The position numbers and the translations under genes were made by a program. Of a DNA stretch of 64,000 bases, positions 1 to 11,135 are shown piece after piece. Under the pieces are notes generated by a model that searched no databases, had not been told where the DNA came from, and worked only from the letters and a program-made list of their open reading frames with translations. The stretch comes from Branchiostoma lanceolatum (taxonomy: Eukaryota > Chordata > Leptocardii > Amphioxiformes > Branchiostomatidae): contig NC_089735.1 in assembly GCF_035083965.1 (NCBI RefSeq), positions 13,390,501-13,454,500 of the forward strand, given 5' to 3'. Position 1 is the first letter of the stretch. Each line of letters opens with the position of its first letter.

Positions 1-154
1 TTTAGACCTAGGCTGAAGTCCTTCAATATACGTGCACTCAAGACTCACTTAACAGATAAGATCCAAAAGATTTCAAGTTGGCGTCTCCTTCGCGAGAGTT
101 TGGCAAAGATGGCTAGATAAATAAACGTTTAACTGGATCACCGGCCCCGTGTAA

Positions 155-355
155 TGCTTCGGTCCCATTTCCAATCCGGGGCCCGCCCGGGTTGTTTCCA
201 AAATCGAAAAATATAAAATGCATATCAAGAAAATACACAATAAATAGTTAGGAATAATTTTTGTAGGTTTTGTGTCTTAAGTTGTCTTTTATATCACACT
301 TTTCGTTCCAACAGGCTGCCCGACCGGGCCCCGGATTGGAAATGTGACCAAAGCA
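155..355. mobile_element. 201 bp MITE with TAA target duplication
   Basis: The element starts TGCTTCGGTCCCATTTCCAA and ends with its near-exact inverse. It is flanked by TAA at 152-154 and 356-358. The other arm of the large inverted repeat carries the empty site with a single TAA, which fixes the borders. A TWA 3 bp duplication is typical of PIF/Harbinger-type elements; no transposase is encoded, so that assignment is only suggestive. Confidence 0.85.
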
Positions 356-528
356 TAAGTGTTGTTAGGCACAACAAAACTCAAGCAATGTCGGTAACCG
401 TATATGACGTATGTATACACATGGTGATCGTCTTGCCAATGACGTTTTTATACGCTTCAAGTTCTAAAAGTGTGTAATTATTTTTCAGCGGTGGACCGTG
501 TTTCTCGTTTGTGGTAAACACAATTGTT

Positions 529-852
529 GTTGTGGTCTACGCTTCTGTTACTTACCACATTTGGTTCTGATTAATTGGAACCAGAAGTGAAGGCCCGAGT
601 TCAACTCCCGGGTAGGACACCTCTCGACAAGAGGCGCATTGAGTCATACCAAAGACTTTATAAAAATGGTACATACTTATGAAACAGTATGGAAGTTAAA
701 CACACTTTACTGCCAGTGGACTAGCCCCCTGCTGCAGTGATTGCACCACAGTGTGGCCCAGGGCTATGAAACGGGGATGGGCAGAAACGGGGATGGGCAC
801 CGCCCTATACACCTTAACCTGTGGGAGGATTTTAACTTAACTTAACTTTAAA
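529..852 (+). mobile_element. tRNA-derived SINE, 5' truncated
   Basis: It matches the SINE at 56606-56909 over most of its length, including the block with the B-box-like GTTCAACTCCCGGG, the CTGCTGCAGTGATTGCACCA region and the TTAACTTAACTT tail. The first part of the tRNA-like head is missing. The opposite arm of the large inverted repeat lacks it, so it inserted after the arms separated. Internally the phrase AAACGGGGATGGGCA is duplicated. Confidence 0.8.
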
Positions 853-2069
853 CTTAAAACGAAGTCCAATCACCCATAACTAACGACAAAACGTAATGGA
901 TAATGTCTGTCCAGAATTGAGTTTCGCCGAACGCTGACAGACATGACAGAAAACCTAATTTATGTTACGCAATATGATAACTACATATGAGCCGACTTAA
1001 AAAAAAAAACAACGGTTCAAATTGAGTTTTTTTGCGCCATCGTCTCACATATCTACTGATTTGTGGAAAGTTATGTATCAATATATCGATCTTTGCAGGT
1101 CCAGGCATGCTTCTTCAAAACAAAGGTATCAAATTGATAACAAGCGATATATCCGGGTCACTGAAATAACTTCTGAGAACACATTTTCATGTTCCTTGGA
1201 GAAAAAAAGTAATTAAAACAAGTGTAGTTTCCAAAGCTAGTAAGCTGTTGCGCTGGAAAATTCAAAAGAAAAACATCGAAATGCGACATGACAACATATA
1301 ACCTCAGGGGAATTCCACTCGTCATCAAATTACGAACTCTTCGGTAGCCAAACATATTTCTGCTGCGTCACGAAAAGCACACGGGAGCAACCAAGTCAAG
1401 GGAGCAACAAAATTTGTACATTTTGAACACAGAACCTCCTGGATTCACAAAGACATGCGTGAGCGTCCCTGTTTAAGTGGAACTGGCGGCGGTGTGTCGT
1501 TTGAAGCCACCAGGAAGTCCTTAGACGAACGACTCACCTTATATGAACGCCATCTTGGTGGTTGGTACAAAGTGCAAGGAACGGGGAATCCCCTGACGCA
1601 CTGGTTTTTCCAAAGGACAATGGGCAAGCCCGCCACTTAGGCGCTGATTGGTTAAATGCTAACACTGTCGGCAAATTTGCATAGTTCTGTTTATTGTTCA
1701 TTTCGATCTCTTTGTTTTCTTTAGAGAGACAGGCAGTAAATGGTTCACCTTGGCTACCTTCCAAATACGCCACGAGTTCTGGAAACGTACGCCCTGTAGT
1801 GGAACTTATGGGTTACAGTTTTCTATTTGAAACACAAATAACACTATTTTTCAACCGACAACGTTGCTTTGCACCCTTATAGCAGCACACAAGGCGTTTT
1901 TAACGTGCGTGTTTTTTTCCAGAATAGTCCAGCCCAAAAAGTACACCAATAGTAGTTCCCGTTTTGACAAGTGAGAACTGAGATCTAGAGTACACATAAA
2001 AGTGACTTATCATTACTATTGCATTCTTTTCGAATAATACGAGACATTTTGATACTTATTCAGTGTGAC

Positions 2070-2102
2070 CAAGGACATCATATAGACTATATAATGTCCT
2101 TG
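2070..2102. mobile_element. 33 bp palindromic mini-element
   Basis: A nearly perfect palindrome running from CAAGGACATCATATAG to CTATATAATGTCCTTG. It is flanked by GTGTGAC and GTGTAAC, a 6/7 direct repeat. The right half ends in the same 16 bases as the TIR of the 1562 bp element at 36966-38527, which has an exact 7 bp duplication. It is also present at 43610-43644 in the other arm, so it predates the arm duplication. Confidence 0.7.
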
Positions 2103-3040
2103 GTGTAACCGTAGTTTCGCTGTATGGTGATTAATTGATCGCACGCGGTATCTTTCTTTTGCTACGTGCGTTTCTAAACAAAAGTATACAAGTTATAGGA
2201 ATAAAGAAAATACTGTGATATTTCATCATCCCTTCCTATACTGAGAATAGAAATATTAAAGGCACAGATTCTGTAACTATATCATGAACTTACCAGTTGA
2301 ATTACGCCTCAAATTCCCGTGGTCCTGACGTTGTGGTCAAAACTGCGGCTAGCAGTCATAACTCATGGAAATTAGTGATAGAATTCTTGCGTGGGCTCAA
2401 TGACACTATATGCAACTTCTTGTTCACAGTTAACTTCACACTTAGCCAAGTAATTTTTAGTTTTCTAGTTAACGAACCAGCCGTTCCGGATCCGGCTTCT
2501 GCGAATTGAGGATATGATTAAAAAAAAAAGGCGTAACCAAATAGAATAACTCTCTGGCAACACAACCTGTTCTTCGATTATATCATAGCAACTAAATCCC
2601 CCCCCCCCCCCGCCAAAGATGTCAATCTAACGTACAAGATCGCTTTTCGTAACATAGCAGTGTCATAATACGACCATTATAGTACGGGTCTGTCAGGGTA
2701 TGTACCCTGTATGTCTTCCAAGCGTTCTCCAAGACATTAAAGAAGAAAAACTAGCGGAAAGGAAGCGAAAACATGAACTTTATGTGGAAAATGTAGTTAT
2801 CTGATATACAAGGAACAATAACCTACCAATATGATCCGACCGTTGCGCCAGAAAGGAGGATATCGAGTTGCGCAACTGCCTATAATGAGTTTCACTGACG
2901 TCTGGAATTCCCAGTAGTGACTCATCGTGGAAAATAAAAGGTAAACACCCAACCTCAATTTTGGGGTGTTCCATTCATTTCAACGTCACGACAAAATCTT
3001 CTAATTTTGATTGTAAAATCACAACTCTGAACCGACTGTC

Positions 3041-4700
3041 TTCAGATACAAGTTCCGTCTATATATCATCGGCGTTTGTAGTCCACCACACAATTATTAA
3101 GAGACAAAGAGTCATTTCACGGCTATATTTCTGTGAGACTATTCTGTCAATGTCCCTCCCCAAAATGAATGGTATAGTCCAATTTTCATACGGTGATGAA
3201 ATCATATGCAAAACTGTGATACAGAATCGGTCGTTCGTGTTGTATTCACTTGTGCACGACGACTTTCTTCTTTACAAATGACTCGGTGTTGAATCATTCA
3301 TAACAAATAGGCGGAACTTCGTGACCTTTGCCCTGGACCTTGGACATTTCCCGCCATTTTACTACATCACCAACCCGTAACGCGATTTTGTCATCACGAA
3401 CAACATAGAAAGAGAGAAATATAAGAAATGGTGACGAAATTGACAAATTTTAGTGCCCAAAATCGAATACTGAGGCGTCATGTGACGTTGACGTTTTGCG
3501 ACGATGTGTCAACCAGAGTGCTCAATTCCCTGTAAGAAGAATTGTAGTTCCTTCTTTTCATCATCTGTAGCCAGGGAACTGTTAATTTTTCCATAACGTT
3601 AACTTCGCTTTTATGGACACTTGTGTATTCCAATCCACTGCTACGTTTTCCTCAAAGGTGTCATGACGCCCCTTTCACCTCACTTGCGAACTGCAGCAGG
3701 TTGTTCGCAACGCCGTTCCATGTAAGGAAAGAAATTGATTTTGTCTCACAATTCCAATGTTCGACGATCATATTGATTCAAACACTGTAGCAGAAAAAGG
3801 TACAATATTTCAAAATACATCCGTAAAGCGTGATGTTCTTTCACGAATCTAGTCTTTTGTGATGATGACATAAATCTTTATAGAGGTCACCAACTGAGTT
3901 TCACATTGCTTGATAAAAGGAAAATGTCCGTGGGAAGGGATACTTGCGTCTCCTACTAAAGCCGCCTACTACATGAACAATAACATGGAAGTCTCTTTTT
4001 TAGCTTGTTACATCACAATGCAACTTAAAATCGTTGATTTTGATATCAGACATGGGTCGGGACTTTCCCCTAACGACACCTTGACACTGACTGTTCCGTC
4101 TAAGATTTCACTCTTAGTCTAAATTCGATCCCTTGAAATATAGTGTTCATATTCGGTGATACAGAAACCTCGGAGACAAAAGAGAATATTTTCCTGGTGT
4201 GATTTCAGTATAGCGCAGGAACGGAACTTGATGGGGACCCCCCTCCCCACCCCCGGACAAACCCCCCCTCTATTGAAACATGCCGTTGATGAAATCACAA
4301 ATGTAAAGACCCAAATGTTCACTGGAAATGAAATGGTCACTGAAACCATAATGTTCTTGATGAAATAACTAAGTAGATAGTATAAGAAAGATATTTTTTC
4401 AATGCCAATGATCAACGTGAACCGGCGACAGGCTGGCTCTTTGTAACCACTTTGTAATGCTTACGTTTCTGTGGGCTATGTCCTGAGTAAATAACACAGG
4501 GAGCGACTACTGTAAATAGGTGTTTTATGAAGAATCTAGTCGTGAAAAATAACATACATTCGGTGTTTGTTTTTACTTCACATAACAAACTTAAATACAA
4601 ACTACGTAATTTTCTCTTGCATGGGAAAATATAAAATACTGAAGTGAAATTGAGATGATTCAACTGTGTAACATGTTAACAGTTTATAAAAAACCTGGAA
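3041..4700. other. Upstream region of first IL-17-like gene
   Basis: From 3041 to about 3740 I see nothing recognisable. From about 3740 the sequence is duplicated, in order, from about 9485 onward. Matching stretches include 3921-3972 with 9658-9710 and 4520-4660 with 10780-10915. No coding exon is supported. It probably holds distal promoter or enhancer sequence of the cytokine gene. Confidence 0.5.
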
Positions 4701-4732
4701 AGAACAAACTTAAAGCCTTAACTAACACACAA

Positions 4733-4884
4733 GGGGATTTCCAAAATACCTAAGTGTTGATGCTTGATTTATATCTATGAAAAGGGATATCATAAGGGGA
4801 ATTCTTGCGAGAGGTTATATACCACTGCCCAACGTTAACAGCAGCGACTCTAAAACGCTAAAACATTGGTGTGGGAACGTAGCT
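4733..4884 (+). promoter_or_regulatory. Promoter of IL-17-like gene 1 with kB-like sites and TATA box
   Basis: GGGGATTTCC at 4733-4742 fits the NF-kB consensus GGGRNWYYCC exactly. GGGGAATTCT at 4796-4805 fits 9 of 10 positions. TATATA lies at 4816-4821, about 65 bases before the ATG at 4885. The same three items, in the same order and similar spacing, precede the second IL-17-like gene. NF-kB control is an inference from motif match and conservation. Confidence 0.6.
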
Positions 4885-7683
4885 ATGGCTAAGGTAAGAA
4901 ATTACATTACTTCTTTGTGGAAATCTGTTACATAAGCCGAAGGATTTCACTTTTCTATGTTTTAAATATATTTGTTTGACATATCACGCTTTCGAATGGG
5001 AAGAACCTTTACCTGGACATACAAGTGTATCTCTTGAAATACTCGACCAATTCGGCTTTGGCAAAAGCACACGTTTGTTTTCAGTCTTTACTTACCTTCG
5101 TCAAGCAGGTTATGTTTTTGGTAATGTTTGTATGTTGGTTGTATATGTATGTGAATGGACAGCATAACTCAAGAAGCTATGGATATAATGAAATTTGGTG
5201 TGTGGTTAGGTCTTGTCCTGTCAAAGACATGGTTAGATTTTTTTGGCCTCCTGGCGGCTGTCCTGTGTACTGCAGAAAAACTTCCGATTTTGATGTCCCG
5301 TTCAACCATAACTTACACCAAGTAAAATCGTGTGCCTGCTCTACGACTTTGCCCTATGTGACCACAGGTTACAGAGCGACTTTAAAAGTCTGCAAAAGTC
5401 CCAAACATACCCGTAGGAAAGTCCCAAGCGACTTAAGAAATACTTAGTTTATTACAGTACACCTTAGACATCTAGATCTGTTCAAACTTGCCCAAACTTC
5501 CGTTGACTTGCGTAAGCGGGGTAACAAGACAGACCAGCATTCAAACTCTTGGAGTTGAGACGTGCCGCTTGTAGCTCTCTGTAGTAACCAGCTATCGGAC
5601 ATACGGCAGTCGTGTGTACCAGCACATCGATCTGTTGTTGAAAATTATTCAGTTGTATTTCCTAGTCTACAGCTATTGACATGCAGGTAATATTTTGTTT
5701 AATTTCTTGACTACATCCGCGCAAACGGTATGAACATTGCGACGGGGCGGGGGTGTCATCTGTGTAAAAATTAGGGTGCTTTTGTTGATGATTTGGGGAC
5801 AAAATCTGTCTTTCAGACGATATACACGGCTGAACCGTGCTGATATTACAATCGTACTTAAATTTACGCCACCCCCCACCCCCTACTCCCACGAATCGTT
5901 ACGGCGGTTGGCTTACTTTCGTTTCTACGTTTCAGCGCAAGGATGGACAGCCGGTTGTCAATGGTCTTTTAATCATTGGAATTTTCTAGAAAATCGCTGA
6001 TTTGTAGTCAAGTGAAATATCTAGTAAAAATTCGAGACGACTTACATTGGTAGACTTGACACGACGTCACGCGATGGCTGTTGGGTCACGGTGGGGCTTT
6101 CCAATGACAAGCGGGAAGTCCCTCGGCCATTCCATATTCATTTTGGGGGTGTCAGGATCGGCCAATGCTATTTTGTTTTGTTTATATTGTTTGTTTGTAT
6201 GGTATACCCGGTAAACCGCATGAAGGCGTAACACACCATGCAGGATTGTACTGAATGAAGAGTGCAAGCTGCATTTCCGGACAGATTTATGTGATCCACA
6301 CACACCGGGAAGGACCCCTACTCGATAAGTGGGTTTGGTTCTTTAACGTGCTCAAGGTGTGGCTCTCCTCAAACACGGGACCTCCATCTAACGTCCGAGG
6401 GACGTCCCTAACCGAAGCTAGGTACTCATTTTCACCTGAGTAAAGTTGAGATGGTCAACGTGTAAAGTGCCTTTCCCAAGGGCACAACGTCAACGGGACA
6501 AATCAGGGAACCCCGGATTCGAACCCGGTATCTCTGGGTTCTGGGGCCAAACACCCTGCCACTACGCCACCGCGACGCCACTATTGTACTGTGCGAGGCG
6601 TTTTCAAACAGAGTTAAAAGACCGAATTTTTTGCCCACAGATTATCCTGTTGCTAGTTGCAGCCGTGACTGTGTTGTCTGGGTTCATCGAAGGTAAGCCG
6701 ACTAAGTGCAGATCTATCCTGCGGAGAAGTAACCCGGGTCCAGGCGGATATGCTGTCCTAACTCAGGAGCAGGTGGATATCATCGCACCCCTGCTGCTCA
6801 ACCTAAAAACGCCGGGTCGACACCATAATAAGCGCCTGAACAAAAGGTAATTGTTTTGTATTTACTCCATCCATCCACCGATCCATCTACCTACATGTAC
6901 CGTCTGACAAAACATTGGACCACCCTCCTAAAAGCAGGACCCCTATCGCTCGATTCGTTGGCTCCCTCGCGTAGGGGCCCTGCTCTTTAGCCCCGGTAGA
7001 CACGGTTCTGACAGTTACTGACAGTTGCTCATGAATAATTAATGAGCTATCCTTATTTGGCACAATTTGGCGGTTGATTTGTTCTGAACCGAAAGTAACG
7101 ATGTGAGACGTAACCTGATTGGTTGATAGCTTCCCAGCGTCCTTTGTGCATTTGCTCTAGATGAGGTTTAGCAAACCCTTTGATTGGTTGATCCTGTTTT
7201 GGTGGCGACGGCGCCAGAACCGTGCCTACCAGGGCTAAAGAGCAGGGCCCCTACGCGAGCGAGCCAACGAATCGAGCGATAGGGGTCCTGCTTTTAGGAG
7301 GGTGCATTGAACTAGAACTACCAAATATTGTCTAAAAGTTGTATTTGGACTTCCATGCTATCGGCGTTATGATTAGCTAAGCTGACAACTTTCTTGTATA
7401 TGTATCATTGATAATACATAACTTTTGTTCTGTAACCAGGACTGATGCCCCCTTCCGGATGTTCAGAGACTGCAGCCCTGACAGGATCCCAAGAGACATC
7501 AGCGTCGCTCGTTGTCGAAGAAAGACATGCAACAATGGTAGCTGGGTAACGGGCTACACATACGCACCAAAGCTGGTGATCTGGAAAGCTACGGTCGACG
7601 GCGAGCTGCAGTACCGGGCCCAATATGAACAGGTCCCGGTGGCGTGCGTGTGCATGACACCGCGCACGGCGCGTCCGGGATGA
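4885..7683 (+). CDS. IL-17-like secreted cytokine, copy 1
   Basis: Best model joins 4885-4893 (ATG GCT AAG), 6641-6846 and 7440-7683, about 152 residues. All junctions have GT/AG, and the last is phase 2, making an Arg codon. The N-terminus MAKIILLLVAAVTVLSG is a signal peptide. The last exon carries the IL-17 fold signature: CSPDRIPRDISVARC, a second Cys in KTC, and the closing VPVACVCMTP with the CxC pair. IL-17 proteins are disulfide-linked dimers that bind SEFIR-domain receptors and drive NF-kB. A Lys-Arg pair lies at the exon 2/3 junction. An alternative start exon lies at 5673-5686. A SINE and a MITE lie in the introns and a second MITE starts 18 bases after the stop. Which vertebrate IL-17 it matches best cannot be told by eye. 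Confidence 0.85.
5673..5686 (+). other. Alternative 14 nt exon with in-frame ATG, IL-17 copy 1
   Basis: CTATTGACATGCAG is preceded by a CTACAG acceptor and followed by the donor GTAATATT. Joined to the exon at 6641, its internal ATG CAG reads in frame as MQIILLLV, an alternative signal-peptide start. Joined after the 4885 exon it would shift the frame, turning the upstream ATG into a short upstream ORF. The second gene has the same arrangement at 11769-11785, which argues that the exon is real. Confidence 0.5.
6254..6582 (-). mobile_element. tRNA-derived SINE in IL-17 copy 1 intron
   Basis: It is flanked by an exact 9 bp duplication, ATTGTACTG, at 6245-6253 and 6583-6591. Read on the minus strand it begins with a tRNA-like head: A box near TGGCGTAGTGGC and B box GGGTTCGAATCC. 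The body shares the GATAAGTG...GTTCTTT...ACGTGC block with the SINEs at 30375-30736 and 59268-59502. It ends about 50 bases before the acceptor of the signal-peptide exon. Confidence 0.85.
6921..7304. mobile_element. 384 bp MITE with about 80 bp TIRs
   Basis: It begins CACCCTCCTAAAAGCAGGAC and ends with the inverse. The long TIR includes TAGGGGCCCTGCTCTTTAGC. Flanks CATTGGAC (6913-6920) and CATTGAAC (7305-7312) form a 7/8 target duplication, a length typical of hAT elements. A diverged copy of the family is at 15703-16074, next to the second IL-17-like gene. No transposase is present. Confidence 0.85.
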
Positions 7684-7700
7684 ACTAAACTGCCTTAGGG

Positions 7701-8090
7701 CCCTGTCACACTTTTGCGCGCGTATACCCGTTACGTGTGAGTTGCGTATTGACAAAATTCAATACGCAGCCGTACGCACAACAGTTGTGGAATTTTTCGA
7801 TTATTTTGACGAATGTGTGACTCACATTTCATTATTCATATGTTAGATGTGCCTCACACATACATTAAAATAATCGAAAACTATCCGATAACTTGCTTAT
7901 TAGCGTAATTTCGTCCATACCCTAAACTATCATGCCTACTGGGCCGTATTGTGCGTATGCCGGCGTACATAAAACTTACACAAATCGAATGAGATGCATG
8001 TGAGATGCGTATTGTGCGCACGGTGGCGTATGGAAAAAAATGTCAATGCGCAACTCACATGCAACGGGTATACGCACAAGTGTGACAGGG
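7701..8090. mobile_element. 390 bp MITE in IL-17 copy 1 3' region
   Basis: Ends are CCCTGTCACACTT and its inverse, with inverted similarity over more than 50 bp (GCGTATACCCGTT, GTGAGTTGCG). It starts 17 bases after the stop codon, so it should be transcribed in the 3' UTR and could fold into a long hairpin. The element at 14926-15454 has the same CCCTGTCACAC terminus. No clear target duplication was found. Confidence 0.8.
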
Positions 8091-8849
8091 GCCCCCTTTT
8101 TACCAGACGGCGATTGCTGAGCGGCCGTTGAGCGAAAGTTGAATTTGTGTCACGCTTGTTTTTATAGCTGGACTATGATGCGCGATGTAAAAGTGTGATT
8201 AAAAATGCAGCAAAACACCCAAAGCTTCTTTGAAAAATCATTCTTTATCTATGAAATGTGTCGAGCAATCTGTGAAATCTTCGCTCGCTCAGCGGTCATA
8301 TAGTCTGTAGTGGAAAGGTGATTGATTTTTCAGTATTGCTGTGATCGCAGCTATTTTGTCATCGTTATCATTGTTATCACGATCTTTTCTAATTTATTAC
8401 ATTTGTACTTTCATATTTTGTTGTTATTAGTGTACTTCTTGCGTTTCTTACTAGGAGACCATTCGCGCAGAGAAATTAAGTTGTCTACTCGAAAAATTGT
8501 AATATGTGAATCTAAATGAAAAGATATTAAGATACATAAGATAGAAAAGTAGTGTGAAGTGTACCAAGAAGAGCCAACAAAAGACTAAAGATGGCGTAAC
8601 GATATCCGAAACATCGTTATCACAGAAGATTACGAGATGTATTTAAGTTAACCATTTTGCAGCACAACCTTTGTTGTGAACAGATGTTACTTTTTCAATA
8701 TTTTTCTATAAATCTGTGTCAAAGTGTATTTTTCAAAAGATAGTATTTTTGTATGTGTACTAAGTTATTTGTACCTTCTAATGTTCTGTCCATCGATCAG
8801 ACCAATCACACTAGTTGTACCAACCTGCGGTAGCTATACAACCTGGAGA

Positions 8850-9010
8850 TTTAGATTAAACGTGCTTTTTTAGATTAAACGTGCTTTTTAGATTAAACGT
8901 GCTTCTTAGATTAAACGTGTCTTTTAGATTAAACGTGCTTTTTAGATTAAACGTTCTTTTTAGATTAAATGTGCTTTTTAGATTAAACGTGCTTTTTAGA
9001 TTAAACGTGC
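8850..9010 (+). repeat. 18 bp tandem repeat, nine units
   Basis: Nine head-to-tail copies of TTTTTAGATTAAACGTGC with occasional substitutions. The paralogous site downstream of the second IL-17-like gene (near 16402-16417) has only one unit, so the array expanded after the segmental duplication. Confidence 0.95.
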
Positions 9011-9015
9011 TTTTC

Positions 9016-9065
9016 TCACCTTACCTGACCGGGTAAGGTGACGAATTTTTTTTTTTTTTTTTTTT
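9016..9065 (+). other. Hairpin followed by T tract
   Basis: CACCTTACC and GGTAAGGTG form a perfect 9 bp stem with a short loop, followed within seven bases by about 20 T. It looks like a rho-independent terminator but sits in animal DNA. It may be a transposon end or an old reverse-transcribed tail. Confidence 0.4.
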
Positions 9066-10994
9066 ATTCGAAGAAAACATCAAATAATACAAATGAAGTG
9101 ACATAGACGAAGTGGCGGCGGACTCAAGTTGCACTCAACTTATATTCTCGCCGTCACTAGTACATTTTGTAAAATAAAATGTTTGACAAGACGTGTGAAT
9201 AAGTGAATGAATACATGTAGATACATAACAGAAGCCTAGCTGGAACGTGAGTCCAAAACTCCCCTCCCAGAGGACGAAACGCAAAAAAGGACACATATCT
9301 AAAAACTTTTAGTTGCTGTAATGTAATCTTGGGTAGCTAACATGATTTTCTTGTTGATATCAGAAGAACAAAGCAAACTACCATGTAGAATTAAGAGCTG
9401 TTTAACGTTGTCAGAGAGGGTGTTAAAACTAATTATGTGCCCGATGATCCCAGAAAGCTTGCCGAAGAGAACTGAAATTTATTTGGGGTCACAACTCCAA
9501 TATTCGGAACAATGTGGTAGTCACATTGCTTCAAACATTAGAGAAGGAAAAGGTACAACGTTTCAAAATACATCTGTAAACTGTGATGTTATTCTACGAA
9601 ACTACTTTCTTGACGCATTAATCTTTAAAGAGGTAACGAAAATTTCACCTAAGAGGAAAATGTCCGTAGGAATATATACTTGCGTCTCCTACTAAAGCCG
9701 TCTACTATAAAAACGTGGGAGTCGGCGTTTGTTTGTTACATAACAACGTAATTCAAAACCTTTGTCAGTAAAGCCGTTGTAGGTATTACAGCAAAAATAT
9801 CAAACATGGGACGGGACTTCCCCCTTTAACCTGGGGTATGAACACCTCGACACTGACTGTTCCGTCTAAGATTTCACCCTTTAGTCAAGATTTGATCGCT
9901 TAGAATATAGCGTGCTTCATCGTCGGTGATTTATATATAGAAACCTTGGAGGCCAATGATTTCCTGATGCGATTTCAGTAGCGTACGCGCAGGAATGGAA
10001 ACTTGATGGGGACCCCCCTCCCCACCCCCGGACCGGAACTCCCCCTCAAACATACCGTTGATGTAATCACAAATGTAAAGACCCAAGCTGGACATGAAAT
10101 GATCACTGAAACGAATAAGTAACCTTTAGATACCAGAAAAAAATGTGATCAACTATGTTCTTCAATGCCAATGATCAACGTGAACCGGCCACAGACTGGC
10201 TCTTTGTTACCACACTCTACTTTGTAATGCCTACGTTTCACGCTAGCTTAAGGTCTCATTCATGAGTTTTTTTGCCCCATAGGCGTATATTATAATACGT
10301 GTTTTACACGGGCGCGTTCGTAATGAAGATATAGAAAATGTGCCAATGTTATTCATTCTTTGTTGAGAACATTTACCCTAGATCATGTGAAACAATTGTT
10401 AACATGCATTTTCACTACATACAATCTCTTTTTATAGCAATTACAAACTGCACTTAGCTACACCCCCAAAAAGGGACTTTCCAGCTGTAAGCGCATGACC
10501 GCATCACGTACGATGCCCTGCTGTGTACGTCCGACCTCGCGCTCGGCTGCCGAACTTTAACTGCTAATTTCTTGAGTTACAAACAAGCTTTCATCAGTTT
10601 GACGCTTGAGATCAGTCGGGCTGGCTAAAAGGGAATTTCCCACTGATATAAACACACGTTCATGCAGCCGTTCATTTTTTTGGCCACGGATTCTTTTAGT
10701 ACCCACTCGGAGTAATACATGAATGAGACCTTATGTGAGTTATGCCCTTGAGTAAGTGACTTACGACTACTGTAAACAGGCGTTTTATGAAGAATCTAGT
10801 AGTGAAAAATAAAATACTTTCGGCGTTTGTTTTCACTTCACATAGCAAGCTCAAATACAAACTACGTAATCTTCTCTTGCGTGGGAAAATATAAAATACT
10901 GAAGTGAAATTGAGAGTCAACTGTGCAACCTGTTTACAGTTTATAAGACTCGAGACAAAGGAAAGAAAGACTTGAAGCTGTAACTAAACAACGA

Positions 10995-11135
10995 GGGGAT
11001 TTCTAAAATACCTAAGTGCTGATTCACATCTACATGTAAGAGAGGGGATATCAGAGGGGAATTCTAGCGCGAGGCTAAGCTTATATAAACTACGGTATGG
11101 CAACCGGTGACTTTAAAACACTTGCGTCTGGTGCC
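10995..11135 (+). promoter_or_regulatory. Promoter of IL-17-like gene 2 with kB-like sites and TATA box
   Basis: GGGGATTTCT at 10995-11004 and GGGGAATTCT at 11056-11065 each fit the NF-kB consensus at 9 of 10 positions. TATATAA is at 11082-11088, about 50 bases before the ATG at 11136. Order and spacing match the first gene's promoter (4733-4884), where the upstream site is a perfect match. Confidence 0.6.

Larger units (their letters stand above)
1..3040 (+). repeat. Large inverted repeat, arm 1
   Basis: This stretch reads as the reverse complement of 42595-46275 with many mismatches but long collinear matches. Anchor pairs: about 30-150 with 46147-46270, 2063-2109 with 43604-43650, and 2929-3040 with 42602-42712. 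The inner limit is sharp, because similarity stops just after the sequence for CACAACTCTGA. The outer limit may continue beyond the window. Arm 1 carries a 201 bp MITE and a SINE that arm 2 lacks, and about 600 bp near 940-1530 without a counterpart. I see no convincing coding exon in either arm; ORFs here are short. Confidence 0.85.
3740..8880 (+). repeat. Segmental tandem duplication, copy 1
   Basis: This block contains the first IL-17-like gene and aligns in order with 9485-16415. Similarity covers upstream sequence, promoter, all exons and the downstream tail, for example 8805-8880 with 16350-16415, both ending in TTTAGATTAAACGTGCTTTT. The copies differ mainly by transposon insertions and repeat expansions. 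The borders are approximate, judged by eye. Confidence 0.75.
8091..9480 (+). other. Downstream region of IL-17 copy 1
   Basis: It is AT-rich. Part of it (about 8530-8880) is the duplicated tail also seen after the second gene. It contains an 18 bp tandem array, a short hairpin before a T tract, and AATAAA near 9173. No coding exon is supported. Confidence 0.5.

Noticed and set aside
5025-5447. 140-codon frame in IL-17 copy 1 intron
   Set aside because: It overlaps a diverged fragment of the 17.6-19.0 kb repeat family and has no cytokine or other motif.
6476-6582. Functional tRNA gene on the minus strand
   Set aside because: A and B boxes are present, but the stems do not close into a cloverleaf and the sequence is the head of a SINE with target duplications.
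8850-9010. CRISPR-like array
   Set aside because: The units are contiguous with no spacers. It is a simple tandem repeat.
9016-9065. Bacterial-type terminator or contaminating sequence
   Set aside because: The hairpin plus T tract is isolated in sequence that is continuous with the duplicated animal locus, so bacterial origin is not supported.
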